The notes under the pieces were generated by a model. The model did not search any database. It was not told where the DNA came from and was given only the letters and a program-made list of their open reading frames with translations. A program made the position numbers and the translations under genes. Below are positions 6,684 through 15,395 of a DNA stretch of 21,503 nucleotides, piece by piece. The stretch is from a virus, in the IMG/VR virus record IMGVR_UViG_3300030104_002165, positions 1 to 21,503 of that record; one strand, 5' to 3'. Each line of letters begins with the position of its first letter. Position 1 is the first letter of the stretch.

Positions 6684-8135
6684 TCAAGCCCCTCGGATTA
6701 CCGAACCGGCGAGATTGTGTACTTCATCCCAAGACATGTTACCCAAGTCTTGCGTGGATGGGACTTCAACATTAGATGAAGAAGCCGACTTTTGAATTGT
6801 AGTGCCTTCGACAGTCATGTTATCAATGCGCTCACTTAGTGCGTTAATTGACTTCATAACTTCATTGAGAGGCGCACGAGCATCGAACTCGGCTTTTTCG
6901 GCTTCTTGCTTTGCAATGTTTTGTTCTTCTGCAAAGCGAGATGCGAATTGAGATTCAAGGTCGCCACGGAATCCTTGTTCCAGTGCGGCGGCTTTGTAAA
7001 CTTCGTAAGCGGCTTCAACATCGGATGCTGAAACATTGCTTGGGTTAATGTAACTCTTAGACAAGGATGCCGGTCCCATTGCACCAGCAGGAGTCTTGCC
7101 ACCGGAAGCAGTAATAGCATTGATTGCACCAGTAGAAGGAGAGCCGTTTTCTTGTCCACGGCCACGAACTTGTCCACCAAAGTAATCAGCACCGTCAACA
7201 GCATCGGGGTTGTCGAAGCCACCAAGTTGCGCCTTCTCCAAGTTGTCGAAGTGTGTTCGTGCTTGCATGGTATCAACACCAGCGGATTTGAGGGTGTCCT
7301 CCATCCAGTTTAGGTATTCTGCGGTTATAACATCACTGTATTCACTCTTTGCGTAGTTCATTTTGTCATCATCCTCTTTTTCTTCGTCTTTATCTTTAGC
7401 GGCGAATGGGTTTTCCTTCTTTTCATCGTCGGAATCGTCTTTCTTATCGTTCATATGTTCCTTCAAGCCCGGTGGCATTTCGCCTTTTTCCATTGCGTCA
7501 AGTCGTGCTTCAAGTCTGCTCATTACATTATTCAAATCATTTTCTGTTGTCATGTTGGTGTCCTCCTTTAATATACGAAACTGTGCTTCGGGGTTAATTC
7601 CTTTTTCACATATCGTAATTTCGTGCAGTTCCATTTTACTAATTTCTTGGTAGTCTCCATGTTCTCCATCCGATTTACGCACTCTCTTGAATGCTTGTCC
7701 ACCAATGGAGAATCCTTGCAGGTTTCCTTTACGGATTTCTGCGGCCACTTCACGAGCCTTTTCAATATCGTTGCGAAGTGAAACAACGACAAACATACCA
7801 GCATCATCAACTTCGGACTTCCACATCCGACCATTTGAATCTACATAGGAGTCAATAACTTCTCCCACTTGAATATTTGAGTGAGCAAGTTGAACATTAC
7901 GGAACTTATCACTCTTCATGAACCCGCCAAACGCATCCTTTAGTGCTGAACGGGTAATAAGGTCGCCCTGCTTATCCACCAGTTCTACTGATGCATAGCC
8001 AGCGATAACCATATCGGAACTGCCCTTGATGAGAGCAATGCCGGAAGTAGGTCGCTTAAGGGACAACATTACCCTTCGATTCATTGTCATGGTATATAGA
8101 AGGTTTCTTTCACACTGAAAGAGTTGGAGTGCCAT
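6684..8135 (-). CDS. Prohead protease fused to scaffold-like region
   Basis: A 483-residue protein. Residues about 40-190 match the HK97-type (S78) prohead protease: VIAGYASVELVDKQGDLI near 43-60, His85 in LAHSNIQVGEV, Ser143 in GFSIGG, and Glu172 in LHEITICEKGINPEA. These are the likely catalytic His, Ser and Glu. The remainder is acidic and Lys/Glu-rich (230-260), then helical, as in scaffolding proteins. It ends in MSWDEVHNLAGS, a peptide also seen at the end of the 111-residue protein near 14.7 kb. The first 15 residues may be an overlap with the end of the giant gene; starts at residues 16, 18 or 23 are alternatives. It should cleave the scaffold and possibly other head proteins during maturation. 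Confidence 0.85.
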   Translation of the reverse strand: MALQLFQCERNLLYTMTMNRRVMLSLKRPTSGIALIKGSSDMVIAGYASVELVDKQGDLITRSALKDAFGGFMKSDKFRNVQLAHSNIQVGEVIDSYVDSNGRMWKSEVDDAGMFVVVSLRNDIEKAREVAAEIRKGNLQGFSIGGQAFKRVRKSDGEHGDYQEISKMELHEITICEKGINPEAQFRILKEDTNMTTENDLNNVMSRLEARLDAMEKGEMPPGLKEHMNDKKDDSDDEKKENPFAAKDKDEEKEDDDKMNYAKSEYSDVITAEYLNWMEDTLKSAGVDTMQARTHFDNLEKAQLGGFDNPDAVDGADYFGGQVRGRGQENGSPSTGAINAITASGGKTPAGAMGPASLSKSYINPSNVSASDVEAAYEVYKAAALEQGFRGDLESQFASRFAEEQNIAKQEAEKAEFDARAPLNEVMKSINALSERIDNMTVEGTTIQKSASSSNVEVPSTQDLGNMSWDEVHNLAGSVIRGA

Positions 8136-11100
8136 CTTTGTTATCTAAAACGATAGACTCGTCTGCATCTGTCTTCATTTCAATGTGTGTAACTGGTTTT
8201 TTCTTGTCATCACCCGAATCAGTATCTTTTTCATGTTCATCGGGTCTTTTTTTGCCATCATAGTCGGGTAAATTGCTTTCTTCTGTCAATTTTGTAGGAC
8301 CGCTTGGAGATTCAATAGGAGTCGCCATATCTATACCAAGTCCTTTTGGACCAGTCCATGTCATTTTTTCTTTACTGATTAAATCTAATGCTCTACTTAT
8401 TACTTCAAGTGCTTTTTTTGTTGAAGGTTTGAGTAAACGATTTTCGTCTTCTTCATCAAGTACGCCCGCTGACTGTCTATCTTGTCTTTCACGACTTGGA
8501 GGTTTTTCCTCCATCATTTCTAATTTAACAAGATGTCCGTCAAGCATAAGCGGGGCTAAGGTATGCCAATAAGGATGAAGACTTTCCGCCAATGTCAAAG
8601 AATAATTTGATTTTGTTAAATCACCTAATGCCGCAGACGGATTATGTAAATACCATTGTTCTTCGATTCTTGATACTTGATACGAAACAGTATCAATGTC
8701 TTTGAGTATCACTTGTATTACACCATCATTGTATTCTAAGTCATGCGGGATTAGTATAGGTGCGAAAGATTTTGTCATCAAATCAAGGGATTCAGCACTG
8801 GCCGCACCTTCACCCTCTCCTTCACTTTCAATTTCACGAACTTGAACATTGAATACATCACGGTTTTTTCTACGCTTCTTTGTAACACCAGTCACAGTCG
8901 CTCTTACGATATCACCAACTTTGAAAGTTCGTTGTTGATTATGTGCTGTGCCTACATCCATGTAGAATTGATTTTTGTATTCAATCGCTCGATTACCAAG
9001 CGCATCGCCATCAAGAATCGGCCCTGCACCTAATCGGTAAGTGAATGGCCCTTTCCCTCGACGGTCAAGAACAATGAAGTTAAAGTCACGGCTTTCACGC
9101 AATAATAACCACTTTGGATGACGACGCTCACCTTTCATGTATGTGGACTTGTTATCTCGTAACAATACTATACCATGTTCTTCTTGTAAGATTTTAACAG
9201 CATCTTCAAGACCTTCATCATCAGTCATTTTAGTGTCATGTGGACCCGGAATGATAACATTTTCATGACTATCAAACTGTCCTCTTAGAACTTTCATGCG
9301 CTCGTGCATCAACATTTCAGCAACATTGGTATCATCATAGTTGATAATATCAATAATGTTCAAATCTTCTTCACCTACTATACCATCAATGACAAAGTTA
9401 TTGTCGTTTAATTCAGCAAGACTTTCTTTGAAGGCTTTCTTCAATCCAACCTTACGCCCGTTTTCATCATAGGTAGTAATCTCATTATCGTTTTGTACGA
9501 TAATAACTCGCTTGCCATCATACCATTTACTTACAACCCAAGAACCACTAAACCCTCGTAGATGTTCAAGGTCACTTAAATCGAATATACGATGCATTGG
9601 TCTTACCGGAGGAACCCATTCAGCATCCTCGGCTTTTGTCAATAAGACATCGGGGTTCAAAAGTGAAGTAATGTATTCACTCATTTCACTCAAGTTAAGA
9701 GCAGTAGGGTTGTTTTCTCCGGGTATATCAAAAGTTTCTTTGTCGTAATCCATAAAAGGTGGAGTAGGATTAGGATGTGGAGGCATTGATTCAAGTAACT
9801 GTTTTGTCATATCTGTACCGTGAAGTTCTTCTAATGCACCTTGCCAAGTAGGGTGAAACAATTGAGGTTCAGTGTAAGTACCAACTGTTGGTTGTCCTTG
9901 AGCATTAAACTCAATACCAAACGATGAATGTTGAGGAACGGCAGAAGAGTGTACTACATCAGCACCAGTGTGTGTAGGCATGATACCTTGAGTAGAAGGG
10001 TTGACTCCGCCAATGGGAACTGGTTCTGTGTCCATACCTACTTTTCTTACTATCTCCATAGATGGGGTCATATTATCTTCATTCACTCTATCAATATCTA
10101 AACTTACAATACTATCAAGGTGATTTTTTGTTTTTCGTGTGTATGGTTTTTTACCACCCTTACCAGCATTTAATCTATTATGTACATCAAAATTACTCGC
10201 TGGATAATAATTTAAACCGTTATTTATCATATTAGAACCAAATTGCTTTGTATCAAAATACCTTGCGGCGTTACCCGAAATACCATGAATTGGATGCGCT
10301 TTCCAATTACTATGCCTACCTTGAGCATTGTCAATAGCGTGATGTAAACCGTTTTCTTCAAAGTCTTGAGCAAACTGTTCGTCGGCATGTGTTCTGTGAA
10401 GCATAAAATTATCAAAATTACCACTTGAAAGTAATTGACCTACTGTAGAAACCCGAAGAGGAACTTCTCTTACATTTGATTCATCAATTAACTGTTTTAC
10501 ATGTTCCCTTAGTCGTGATTTTTGTTCACTTGTTTTACCTTCTAAGCCCATACCTTCTAAGACTTCATCGGGTGTCATATTACCGTTTAACTCAAAACCG
10601 TTATCAAGCATATGATTCATAACATCTCTATGAAAACCGGATTGTTTTGATTTAACTTCTTTCATTTCATCTTGCATACGGTAAACTGATGATTTGATAC
10701 CGTGTACACTGTGGTCTGCATTTGCAAGCCATCGTTCAGCGTCATACATTAAGCGATTATGATTCGCCATAAACTTTTCCGGGTCGTTAATATCAAAATG
10801 ATTTGGGTCATGTTCCATAACTACTGGTAATAATTGCTTTGCGGCTTCAAGGACAGCATTACGACTGTTCTTGGCAATTTTATCCATAATACCAGCATCT
10901 TGTTTCCACCAACTACCTGCTTTACCAAGAGCCGCTTGAGTTGAACGGTTTTGTAATTTATTTAGTTCTGCTTGCCCTTCATACAGTTCTTGACGCATTG
11001 CTTCAATTTCTTCGGGTGATTCAGCGTAATTCATTTGTTCTGCAATTTGATTAAGCCTTTCATTCAATTGACTTTCTTTTTCCATTGCGGGTAACATACC

Positions 11101-13944
11101 GCCGAACTTTAATGCTGAATCAATCGTACTTGTAGTAAATGTGGTATCTTTTGTAGGTTTTATACGGGTTCGATTTTCTTGGTTGGCTCTTTTGGCTTCT
11201 TCACCTTTTTTCTGTCGAAGGTGAAACTCAAAACCATTTAACCAAGTTTTAAATCCTTCTAAGTCTCCTTCGTTAAGTGAGGAACCTTCTTGCTCTAAGC
11301 GATTTTTAATGTCTGCATACATCGGTTCTTCTTCATTTAAATTACGAATTGATTGTTCGATACGCTTGGGTGAATTACTACCACCTTCTTTTGCTATTGC
11401 AGTTAAAATACGCATGTTTTTTGCACTTTCAGCACTCGTAATGTAATCTTTAACATTAGCAAAGTTTTGAGATTTTGAACCCCAACCCATGAAATCCATA
11501 TAGTCTTCATGGTCCACACCGAAACTCACAGGTATGTTTCCGCTTTGTAAGTCTTTCAATGATTGAACCGAGTTTTTCTGTGGTTTGTATGGGTCATTTG
11601 TATGCCCCAACATTGTTTTTCGCCAGTGTTGTTTTCTCGCTTTTTCAAGTAATGAAGTGTCCGATATATTTGCACCATAAGTACTTTTTGGGTGTGATGT
11701 AGTCAACGGATGATGTGATATCAAATTACTCATGTATGGTAATCCTTTGTATTCTTTCTTTTCAGCAGGGGTCATGTTACGAAGTGTGTATTTTAAATCG
11801 GGATTGTAAGTTGATTTATGGAGTGTCCAATTATGTTTACTACCATTGCTTAATTTTGTAAATGTATTTGCCGGTGAAAGTATGTTTTGAATAAGTTCTG
11901 CATTATTATGTCGTACAAACTTATCAAATGACTTCTTTTTTGTTTTATCAAAGCCTTTTTCGTAAGTGCCTATCGCTCTTGCTTTTTCGGGGCCAAAGTG
12001 CATACCCAAAGCCATGTTCATATTATTGGGTTGTAAAATACCATTATTATCTAATTCAAACAAAGGTGAAGTTTTTGGAAAAGACATGTCTTTTGGTTTT
12101 TGTATTATTGGTGTTGCTACTGGTTGTTCTCCACTCGTTATATCTACAGGTTCTTTTCTTGCGATATTTGCATACGCTTGCTCGATTTTTTCTTCTTCTG
12201 TTAATTCATCTTCATTATGTGCGGTGCTGTGAATAATTTCATTGTATGTAGCCAACGATAAACCAGCACCACCGACTTGAGCAAAAGGTTTACTCCAAAA
12301 CTTTGCTGGCCCTACAGTGTGATTACCACCCTTACCTAATTGCCAATGTTGAGGTTTTTCTTCATCGGGATGAGGGCCGTGTGGCGATTGTAAATATGCA
12401 AGGTCAGTTCTAATTTCTTTCGCTCTTTGCTCTAAAGAGCCATGAGATTTAGCCTCCGACTCCATTTGCTCTAAGTCGTGAAGTGGAATAATTGGTCCAT
12501 CCATCTCTCCGTATATTGGATGATTAAGAAGCGGCTTTCGTGTTTTAGGGTCAAAACCAGCGAGAAATAAAATATCCTCCATTGGCATACGGGTATGTTT
12601 CGGGTCCATTCCTCTTGTCTTTTTATAATGTCTAAAAGTTCCACTTCGTAAGTCTTGCAAAGAATAACTATCTTGAATTGGGTTTGAATGAGTATTTAGC
12701 CTCGGTAAGACATCAAATGGTTTACCAACACCTTCATTTTCTTCATCACCTAATTCTATACCATGAAGGTCATGTATTGCGTCTGTGATGTAATGTGAAA
12801 GTGGTTGCCCTCCTATTTCATATGTATGCGCCGCTTCACCAAACGCCGCTTGCATGAAACGATTTTCACCTTGATTAAAGTCGGCTTCATTACTTTCTTG
12901 ACGCAAATGACTGTTTGGACCGTGATGCCCTGCTTCTCTTAACGCCCAATTCATTTCGGGTGTACGGCGCATTAAATTATTCCAAGTAAACCTCGCTGTA
13001 GGAATATGTTCACCATTTGGTAGTTTAATATCATCATGTTCATCAACTCCCTTTTCGCTTTTATGGCGCATAACAGCAGTGCGTTCTTCGGGATTAAGCC
13101 ACTCAAGACCGAGGTGATACCCCTCTTGTCCTAATCCAACAGCGTGTTCATCACCATTTTCATCGGTAACATAACCGTCACTTTGCCATTGTTTTGCTCG
13201 TTGATTAAAGTGGTCCACTCGCAAACGATTTTCAGTTTCTTCTGCTGAACGACCATCAGCAAGATAGTTGTCTTTCAATTCACTGTTAAGTTTATTCCAG
13301 CGTTGAAAATCACGCTCATACAAATCTTGTTGGTGAGTATAATTTGATTTATGTGTTCTTAACGAACCTAAAATCTTCTTTTTATTATGTCCAAATACTA
13401 TTGGACTCTTCTTTTCTTGTAAGTATTTTTGATATTGTTTTTCCATCTCCGCTTCTTCTTTAGCGTGTCCACCAAATATGTGACTTCGTAATACTTCAAC
13501 ATAAGCGGCATTACCTTTTTCGGAGTCCATTCGCAAAAGCGGGTGATTAGTATGGTGAAAGGGAAAATTATGTTCTCGGTATGGGTGTGATGCAGTAGGA
13601 GTATATCGAGGCCAAACGGCGTGAGATTCTTTTAACCCGTCTGCACCTGCTAAACGGTCTTTCCAAATGTGATTTGTTGGCTCACCGTGTGTATGGTGAT
13701 GTGCAAGGAGAAAACCCGGACCCGGTTTGTAAGTTTTGTCTTCTTCTACATATGTTTCATCATCTTTGGCTTTTTGAATTGTTTCAGCCGTGTATTTTAA
13801 CGACCTTGAAAGTATGTCTGTAGGGGCTTTGTTAAGAGACTCCCACGCAATAATATATTCAGCGGCACTAAAGGCTAAGTCGTTACCGTCTGCTAAAGAA
13901 AGTAAGAGTTCATCTTTTGCGATGTTGAATTGTTCTGCTACCAT
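8110..13944 (-). CDS. Giant 1944-residue protein with C-terminal DNA-ligase-like module
   Basis: A single open frame of 1944 residues, started by ATG 13944 with a TGAGGCGGTGA ribosome site. Residues about 80-135 are His-rich (HHH at 82-84), about 945-1000 is a probable coiled coil, and most of residues 140-1400 has no motif I recognise. Near 1473-1480 is SKWYDGKRV, like motif I (KxDG) of ATP-dependent DNA ligases; near 1517-1524 FVIDGIVG like motif III; IIDIINYDD and R1549 like motif IIIa; E1589-R1596 like motif IV; W1612-R1616 like motif V. About 1630-1700 resembles the OB-fold (VGDIVRATVTGV). Key lysines and glutamates are altered, so activity is doubtful. It lies between the portal and the protease, so it may be a virion or ejected protein. 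The ligase similarity is judged by eye. Confidence 0.8.
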   Translation of the reverse strand: MVAEQFNIAKDELLLSLADGNDLAFSAAEYIIAWESLNKAPTDILSRSLKYTAETIQKAKDDETYVEEDKTYKPGPGFLLAHHHTHGEPTNHIWKDRLAGADGLKESHAVWPRYTPTASHPYREHNFPFHHTNHPLLRMDSEKGNAAYVEVLRSHIFGGHAKEEAEMEKQYQKYLQEKKSPIVFGHNKKKILGSLRTHKSNYTHQQDLYERDFQRWNKLNSELKDNYLADGRSAEETENRLRVDHFNQRAKQWQSDGYVTDENGDEHAVGLGQEGYHLGLEWLNPEERTAVMRHKSEKGVDEHDDIKLPNGEHIPTARFTWNNLMRRTPEMNWALREAGHHGPNSHLRQESNEADFNQGENRFMQAAFGEAAHTYEIGGQPLSHYITDAIHDLHGIELGDEENEGVGKPFDVLPRLNTHSNPIQDSYSLQDLRSGTFRHYKKTRGMDPKHTRMPMEDILFLAGFDPKTRKPLLNHPIYGEMDGPIIPLHDLEQMESEAKSHGSLEQRAKEIRTDLAYLQSPHGPHPDEEKPQHWQLGKGGNHTVGPAKFWSKPFAQVGGAGLSLATYNEIIHSTAHNEDELTEEEKIEQAYANIARKEPVDITSGEQPVATPIIQKPKDMSFPKTSPLFELDNNGILQPNNMNMALGMHFGPEKARAIGTYEKGFDKTKKKSFDKFVRHNNAELIQNILSPANTFTKLSNGSKHNWTLHKSTYNPDLKYTLRNMTPAEKKEYKGLPYMSNLISHHPLTTSHPKSTYGANISDTSLLEKARKQHWRKTMLGHTNDPYKPQKNSVQSLKDLQSGNIPVSFGVDHEDYMDFMGWGSKSQNFANVKDYITSAESAKNMRILTAIAKEGGSNSPKRIEQSIRNLNEEEPMYADIKNRLEQEGSSLNEGDLEGFKTWLNGFEFHLRQKKGEEAKRANQENRTRIKPTKDTTFTTSTIDSALKFGGMLPAMEKESQLNERLNQIAEQMNYAESPEEIEAMRQELYEGQAELNKLQNRSTQAALGKAGSWWKQDAGIMDKIAKNSRNAVLEAAKQLLPVVMEHDPNHFDINDPEKFMANHNRLMYDAERWLANADHSVHGIKSSVYRMQDEMKEVKSKQSGFHRDVMNHMLDNGFELNGNMTPDEVLEGMGLEGKTSEQKSRLREHVKQLIDESNVREVPLRVSTVGQLLSSGNFDNFMLHRTHADEQFAQDFEENGLHHAIDNAQGRHSNWKAHPIHGISGNAARYFDTKQFGSNMINNGLNYYPASNFDVHNRLNAGKGGKKPYTRKTKNHLDSIVSLDIDRVNEDNMTPSMEIVRKVGMDTEPVPIGGVNPSTQGIMPTHTGADVVHSSAVPQHSSFGIEFNAQGQPTVGTYTEPQLFHPTWQGALEELHGTDMTKQLLESMPPHPNPTPPFMDYDKETFDIPGENNPTALNLSEMSEYITSLLNPDVLLTKAEDAEWVPPVRPMHRIFDLSDLEHLRGFSGSWVVSKWYDGKRVIIVQNDNEITTYDENGRKVGLKKAFKESLAELNDNNFVIDGIVGEEDLNIIDIINYDDTNVAEMLMHERMKVLRGQFDSHENVIIPGPHDTKMTDDEGLEDAVKILQEEHGIVLLRDNKSTYMKGERRHPKWLLLRESRDFNFIVLDRRGKGPFTYRLGAGPILDGDALGNRAIEYKNQFYMDVGTAHNQQRTFKVGDIVRATVTGVTKKRRKNRDVFNVQVREIESEGEGEGAASAESLDLMTKSFAPILIPHDLEYNDGVIQVILKDIDTVSYQVSRIEEQWYLHNPSAALGDLTKSNYSLTLAESLHPYWHTLAPLMLDGHLVKLEMMEEKPPSRERQDRQSAGVLDEEDENRLLKPSTKKALEVISRALDLISKEKMTWTGPKGLGIDMATPIESPSGPTKLTEESNLPDYDGKKRPDEHEKDTDSGDDKKKPVTHIEMKTDADESIVLDNKDGTPTLSV

Positions 13945-13948
13945 GTTT

Positions 13949-13959
13949 TCACCGCCTCA
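13949..13959 (-). promoter_or_regulatory. Ribosome site containing upstream stop (giant gene)
   Basis: TGAGGCGGTGA followed by AAAC and ATG 13944. It supports that ATG as the start of the 1944-residue protein. Confidence 0.55.
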
Positions 13960-14127
13960 TGAAAGCGGTTGAAACTTCGGACAAGCAAAAACATCAATTC
14001 CATCATGCAGATTGCAACCACTACGAATATTACCACCACATGTTCGACATGCGATAGGTAAGCCACCTTCACTTGCCTCACGCATTGAAGCGGTAGGATT
14101 TGCTTTTTTGATGGCTATTCTTGACAT
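13957..14127 (-). CDS. 56-residue zinc-ribbon protein
   Basis: A short frame (MSRIAIKKANPTASMREA...) with C27, C30, C38 and C49 (ACRTCGG ... SGC ... FAC). The CxxC pair plus two further cysteines suggests a zinc-binding knuckle. It fits between the 184-residue gene and the giant gene with 9 and 12 bases on either side. Its TGA stop forms the start of the giant gene's ribosome site. No family is recognised and no function can be given beyond likely metal binding. Confidence 0.65.
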   Translation of the reverse strand: MSRIAIKKANPTASMREASEGGLPIACRTCGGNIRSGCNLHDGIDVFACPKFQPLS

Positions 14128-14136
14128 GTTACCACA

Positions 14137-14691
14137 TCAATATTTTCGTTCAGTTCCGCCTTCTGCATCTTCTCTTTCAGCACCAGTTCCAGCGTGAGGG
14201 TTCATACGACCGCCGAGTTTACTTAAGTCAACTTTCTTGTCATGCTTGTCTCGCTTTGGTTTACCATCTTCATATTCGATAGCGTTACCATTTGTAGTAT
14301 AGTAAGAAGTCTTAGTCTGTCCACCGGATTCAGTAACCAAGTGTGGGTTTATATCAGTGATTTTTTCTTTTGGAAGTGGTTTCGGGTCAGCCAAAGGGTC
14401 AGCCTTTTCCATTTTACCACCGCAACCCATCTTCATGCAACCGCCTTTTTCCATTTTAGAACCACATTTAGGACAATCTTCTGCTTTAGCCATTTTACCA
14501 CCACAGCCCATCTTCATGCAACCGCCTTTTTCCATTTTAGAACCGCACTTAGGACAGTCTTTACATTCACATGGTTCTTTACCACAGTCACATTTGGCTT
14601 TAGCCAATGCGTCTAATCGTAAGTTCAATTCTTCTGCTTTTTGAAGCATCTGTTTTACTTCGTAACTGACTGGTTCAAATCTTGGTTTCAT
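14137..14691 (-). CDS. Cys-rich protein with tandem zinc-ribbon repeat
   Basis: A 184-residue protein. A helical N-terminus (1-33) leads into a Cys-rich region from C34 to about residue 95. Here a 27-residue unit, CPKCGSKMEKGGCMKMGCGG (with KM(A/E)KA following), occurs twice in tandem at 46-72 and 73-98, preceded by C34, C36, C41 and C43. Each unit has a CxxC pair and two further cysteines, as in a zinc ribbon. The tail (100-184) is polar, charged and Gly-rich and probably disordered. Start follows the stop of the 111-residue gene by two bases. Metal or nucleic-acid binding is plausible; the exact role is unknown. Confidence 0.8.
   Translation of the reverse strand: MKPRFEPVSYEVKQMLQKAEELNLRLDALAKAKCDCGKEPCECKDCPKCGSKMEKGGCMKMGCGGKMAKAEDCPKCGSKMEKGGCMKMGCGGKMEKADPLADPKPLPKEKITDINPHLVTESGGQTKTSYYTTNGNAIEYEDGKPKRDKHDKKVDLSKLGGRMNPHAGTGAEREDAEGGTERKY
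14398..14556 (-). repeat. 81-bp tandem repeat encoding zinc-ribbon units
   Basis: Two nearly identical copies with an 81-bp period inside the 184-residue gene. For example CCCATCTTCATGCAACCGCC (plus strand) starts at 14426 and again at 14507. The copies are in frame and differ at a few bases, mostly silent, suggesting an older duplication kept for the encoded Cys unit. Confidence 0.85.
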
Positions 14692-14693
14692 TT

Positions 14694-15029
14694 TTAAGCC
14701 TCATTTTGTTTTGCTGATAATGCCATTTCATGAATATCTTCCCATGACATGCTGTGAAACTCTTCATTTGTTTGAGGAACTGTGGAGTTTACACCTTTCA
14801 TAATAGAATCGTCACTCATATCATTTCGGAAAGCATCATTCATGACATTTTCTGTAAGCGGAGTGGTTGATTTAACCAAACCCATTTTCTTTAACATTTG
14901 AGTTGGATTGGAAAGCATTTTTTGAAGACGCATATTTTCTCTCTTAAGTGAATCGAGTTCATTATCCATACTTTCCATTTTAGTAATTAAAACGCCCATC
15001 AATCGTTCCGCATCCGATTGTTCAGTCAT
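14694..15029 (-). CDS. Coiled-coil protein with scaffold-like C-terminal peptide
   Basis: A 111-residue protein. The N-terminal third is a strong heptad-like coiled coil (LITKMESMDNELDSLKRENM, about 14-33, and on to about 45). The C-terminus reads SMSWEDIHEMALSAK, closely like the NMSWDEVHNLAGSV end of the protease-scaffold protein. The ribosome site is TGAGGTGAT, which includes the upstream stop. It lies just after the portal and the 118-residue gene. A coiled coil with a tail shared with the scaffold hints at a second scaffold or adaptor that binds a common partner. This is inference; no family is recognised. Confidence 0.75.
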   Translation of the reverse strand: MTEQSDAERLMGVLITKMESMDNELDSLKRENMRLQKMLSNPTQMLKKMGLVKSTTPLTENVMNDAFRNDMSDDSIMKGVNSTVPQTNEEFHSMSWEDIHEMALSAKQNEA

Positions 15030-15032
15030 TTA

Positions 15033-15041
15033 ATCACCTCA
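15033..15041 (-). promoter_or_regulatory. Ribosome site containing upstream stop (coiled-coil gene)
   Basis: TGAGGTGAT followed by TAA and ATG 15029. GAGGTGAT is an extended match to the common anti-Shine-Dalgarno sequence at the 3' end of 16S rRNA. Confidence 0.65.
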
Positions 15042-15395
15042 TTGAGTGTATCGGCCAAAAGTGCCACTTACACGAGAATAGTTTGAAGGTTTAACGCCTG
15101 TGCGAGTTGAACCTTGAAGGCGTTGTCCTTGAAGAGATTGAGCAGAAGCAGGTCTATTATTGAACTTCATTACAGGTGCGCCACCAGCATAAATGTCATT
15201 TGGTCCTACCGTAAGCCCGCTTTCCGATTTAGCGATAGCGGCAGATAAGTCTTCGGAAAGATAGTCTGCTACTTTACGCACTTCATTCAAATGTTGCTTT
15301 GCCAAATTAGCATCACCGCTTGTCAATGCAGTGATAAACGCTTTTTGGTGTTCTTCCATTTTTCTCGCCATTGGGTCCATTTTAATTAAATCCAT
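15039..15395 (-). CDS. Hypothetical protein
   Basis: A 118-residue protein starting MDLIKMDPMARKMEEHQKAF. The N-terminal half is helical and charged; the C-terminal half is polar, Gln/Gly/Ser-rich and ends RVSGTFGRYTQ. It lies after the portal, separated by about 43 bases with a weak ribosome site GGCAGGG. It has no Cys and no membrane segment. It could be a minor head protein. The coding status is supported by the fitting frame and spacing within the row of genes; function is unknown. Confidence 0.7.
   Translation of the reverse strand: MDLIKMDPMARKMEEHQKAFITALTSGDANLAKQHLNEVRKVADYLSEDLSAAIAKSESGLTVGPNDIYAGGAPVMKFNNRPASAQSLQGQRLQGSTRTGVKPSNYSRVSGTFGRYTQ

Noticed and set aside
8091-8135. First 15 residues of the protease protein as a conserved N-terminus
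   Set aside because: They are in the zone where the frame overlaps the end of the giant gene and have no clear ribosome site; a start at residue 16, 18 or 23 is equally possible. The longer form was kept in the feature list only because the start is undecided.
11928-12236. Plus-strand open frames inside the giant gene
   Set aside because: They are mirror frames of a long continuous minus-strand gene, with low-complexity Leu/Ser-rich products.
14398-14556. CRISPR-like repeats in the 184-residue gene
   Set aside because: There are only two copies, they are in frame, cover most of the unit with no unique spacers, and encode a Cys motif.
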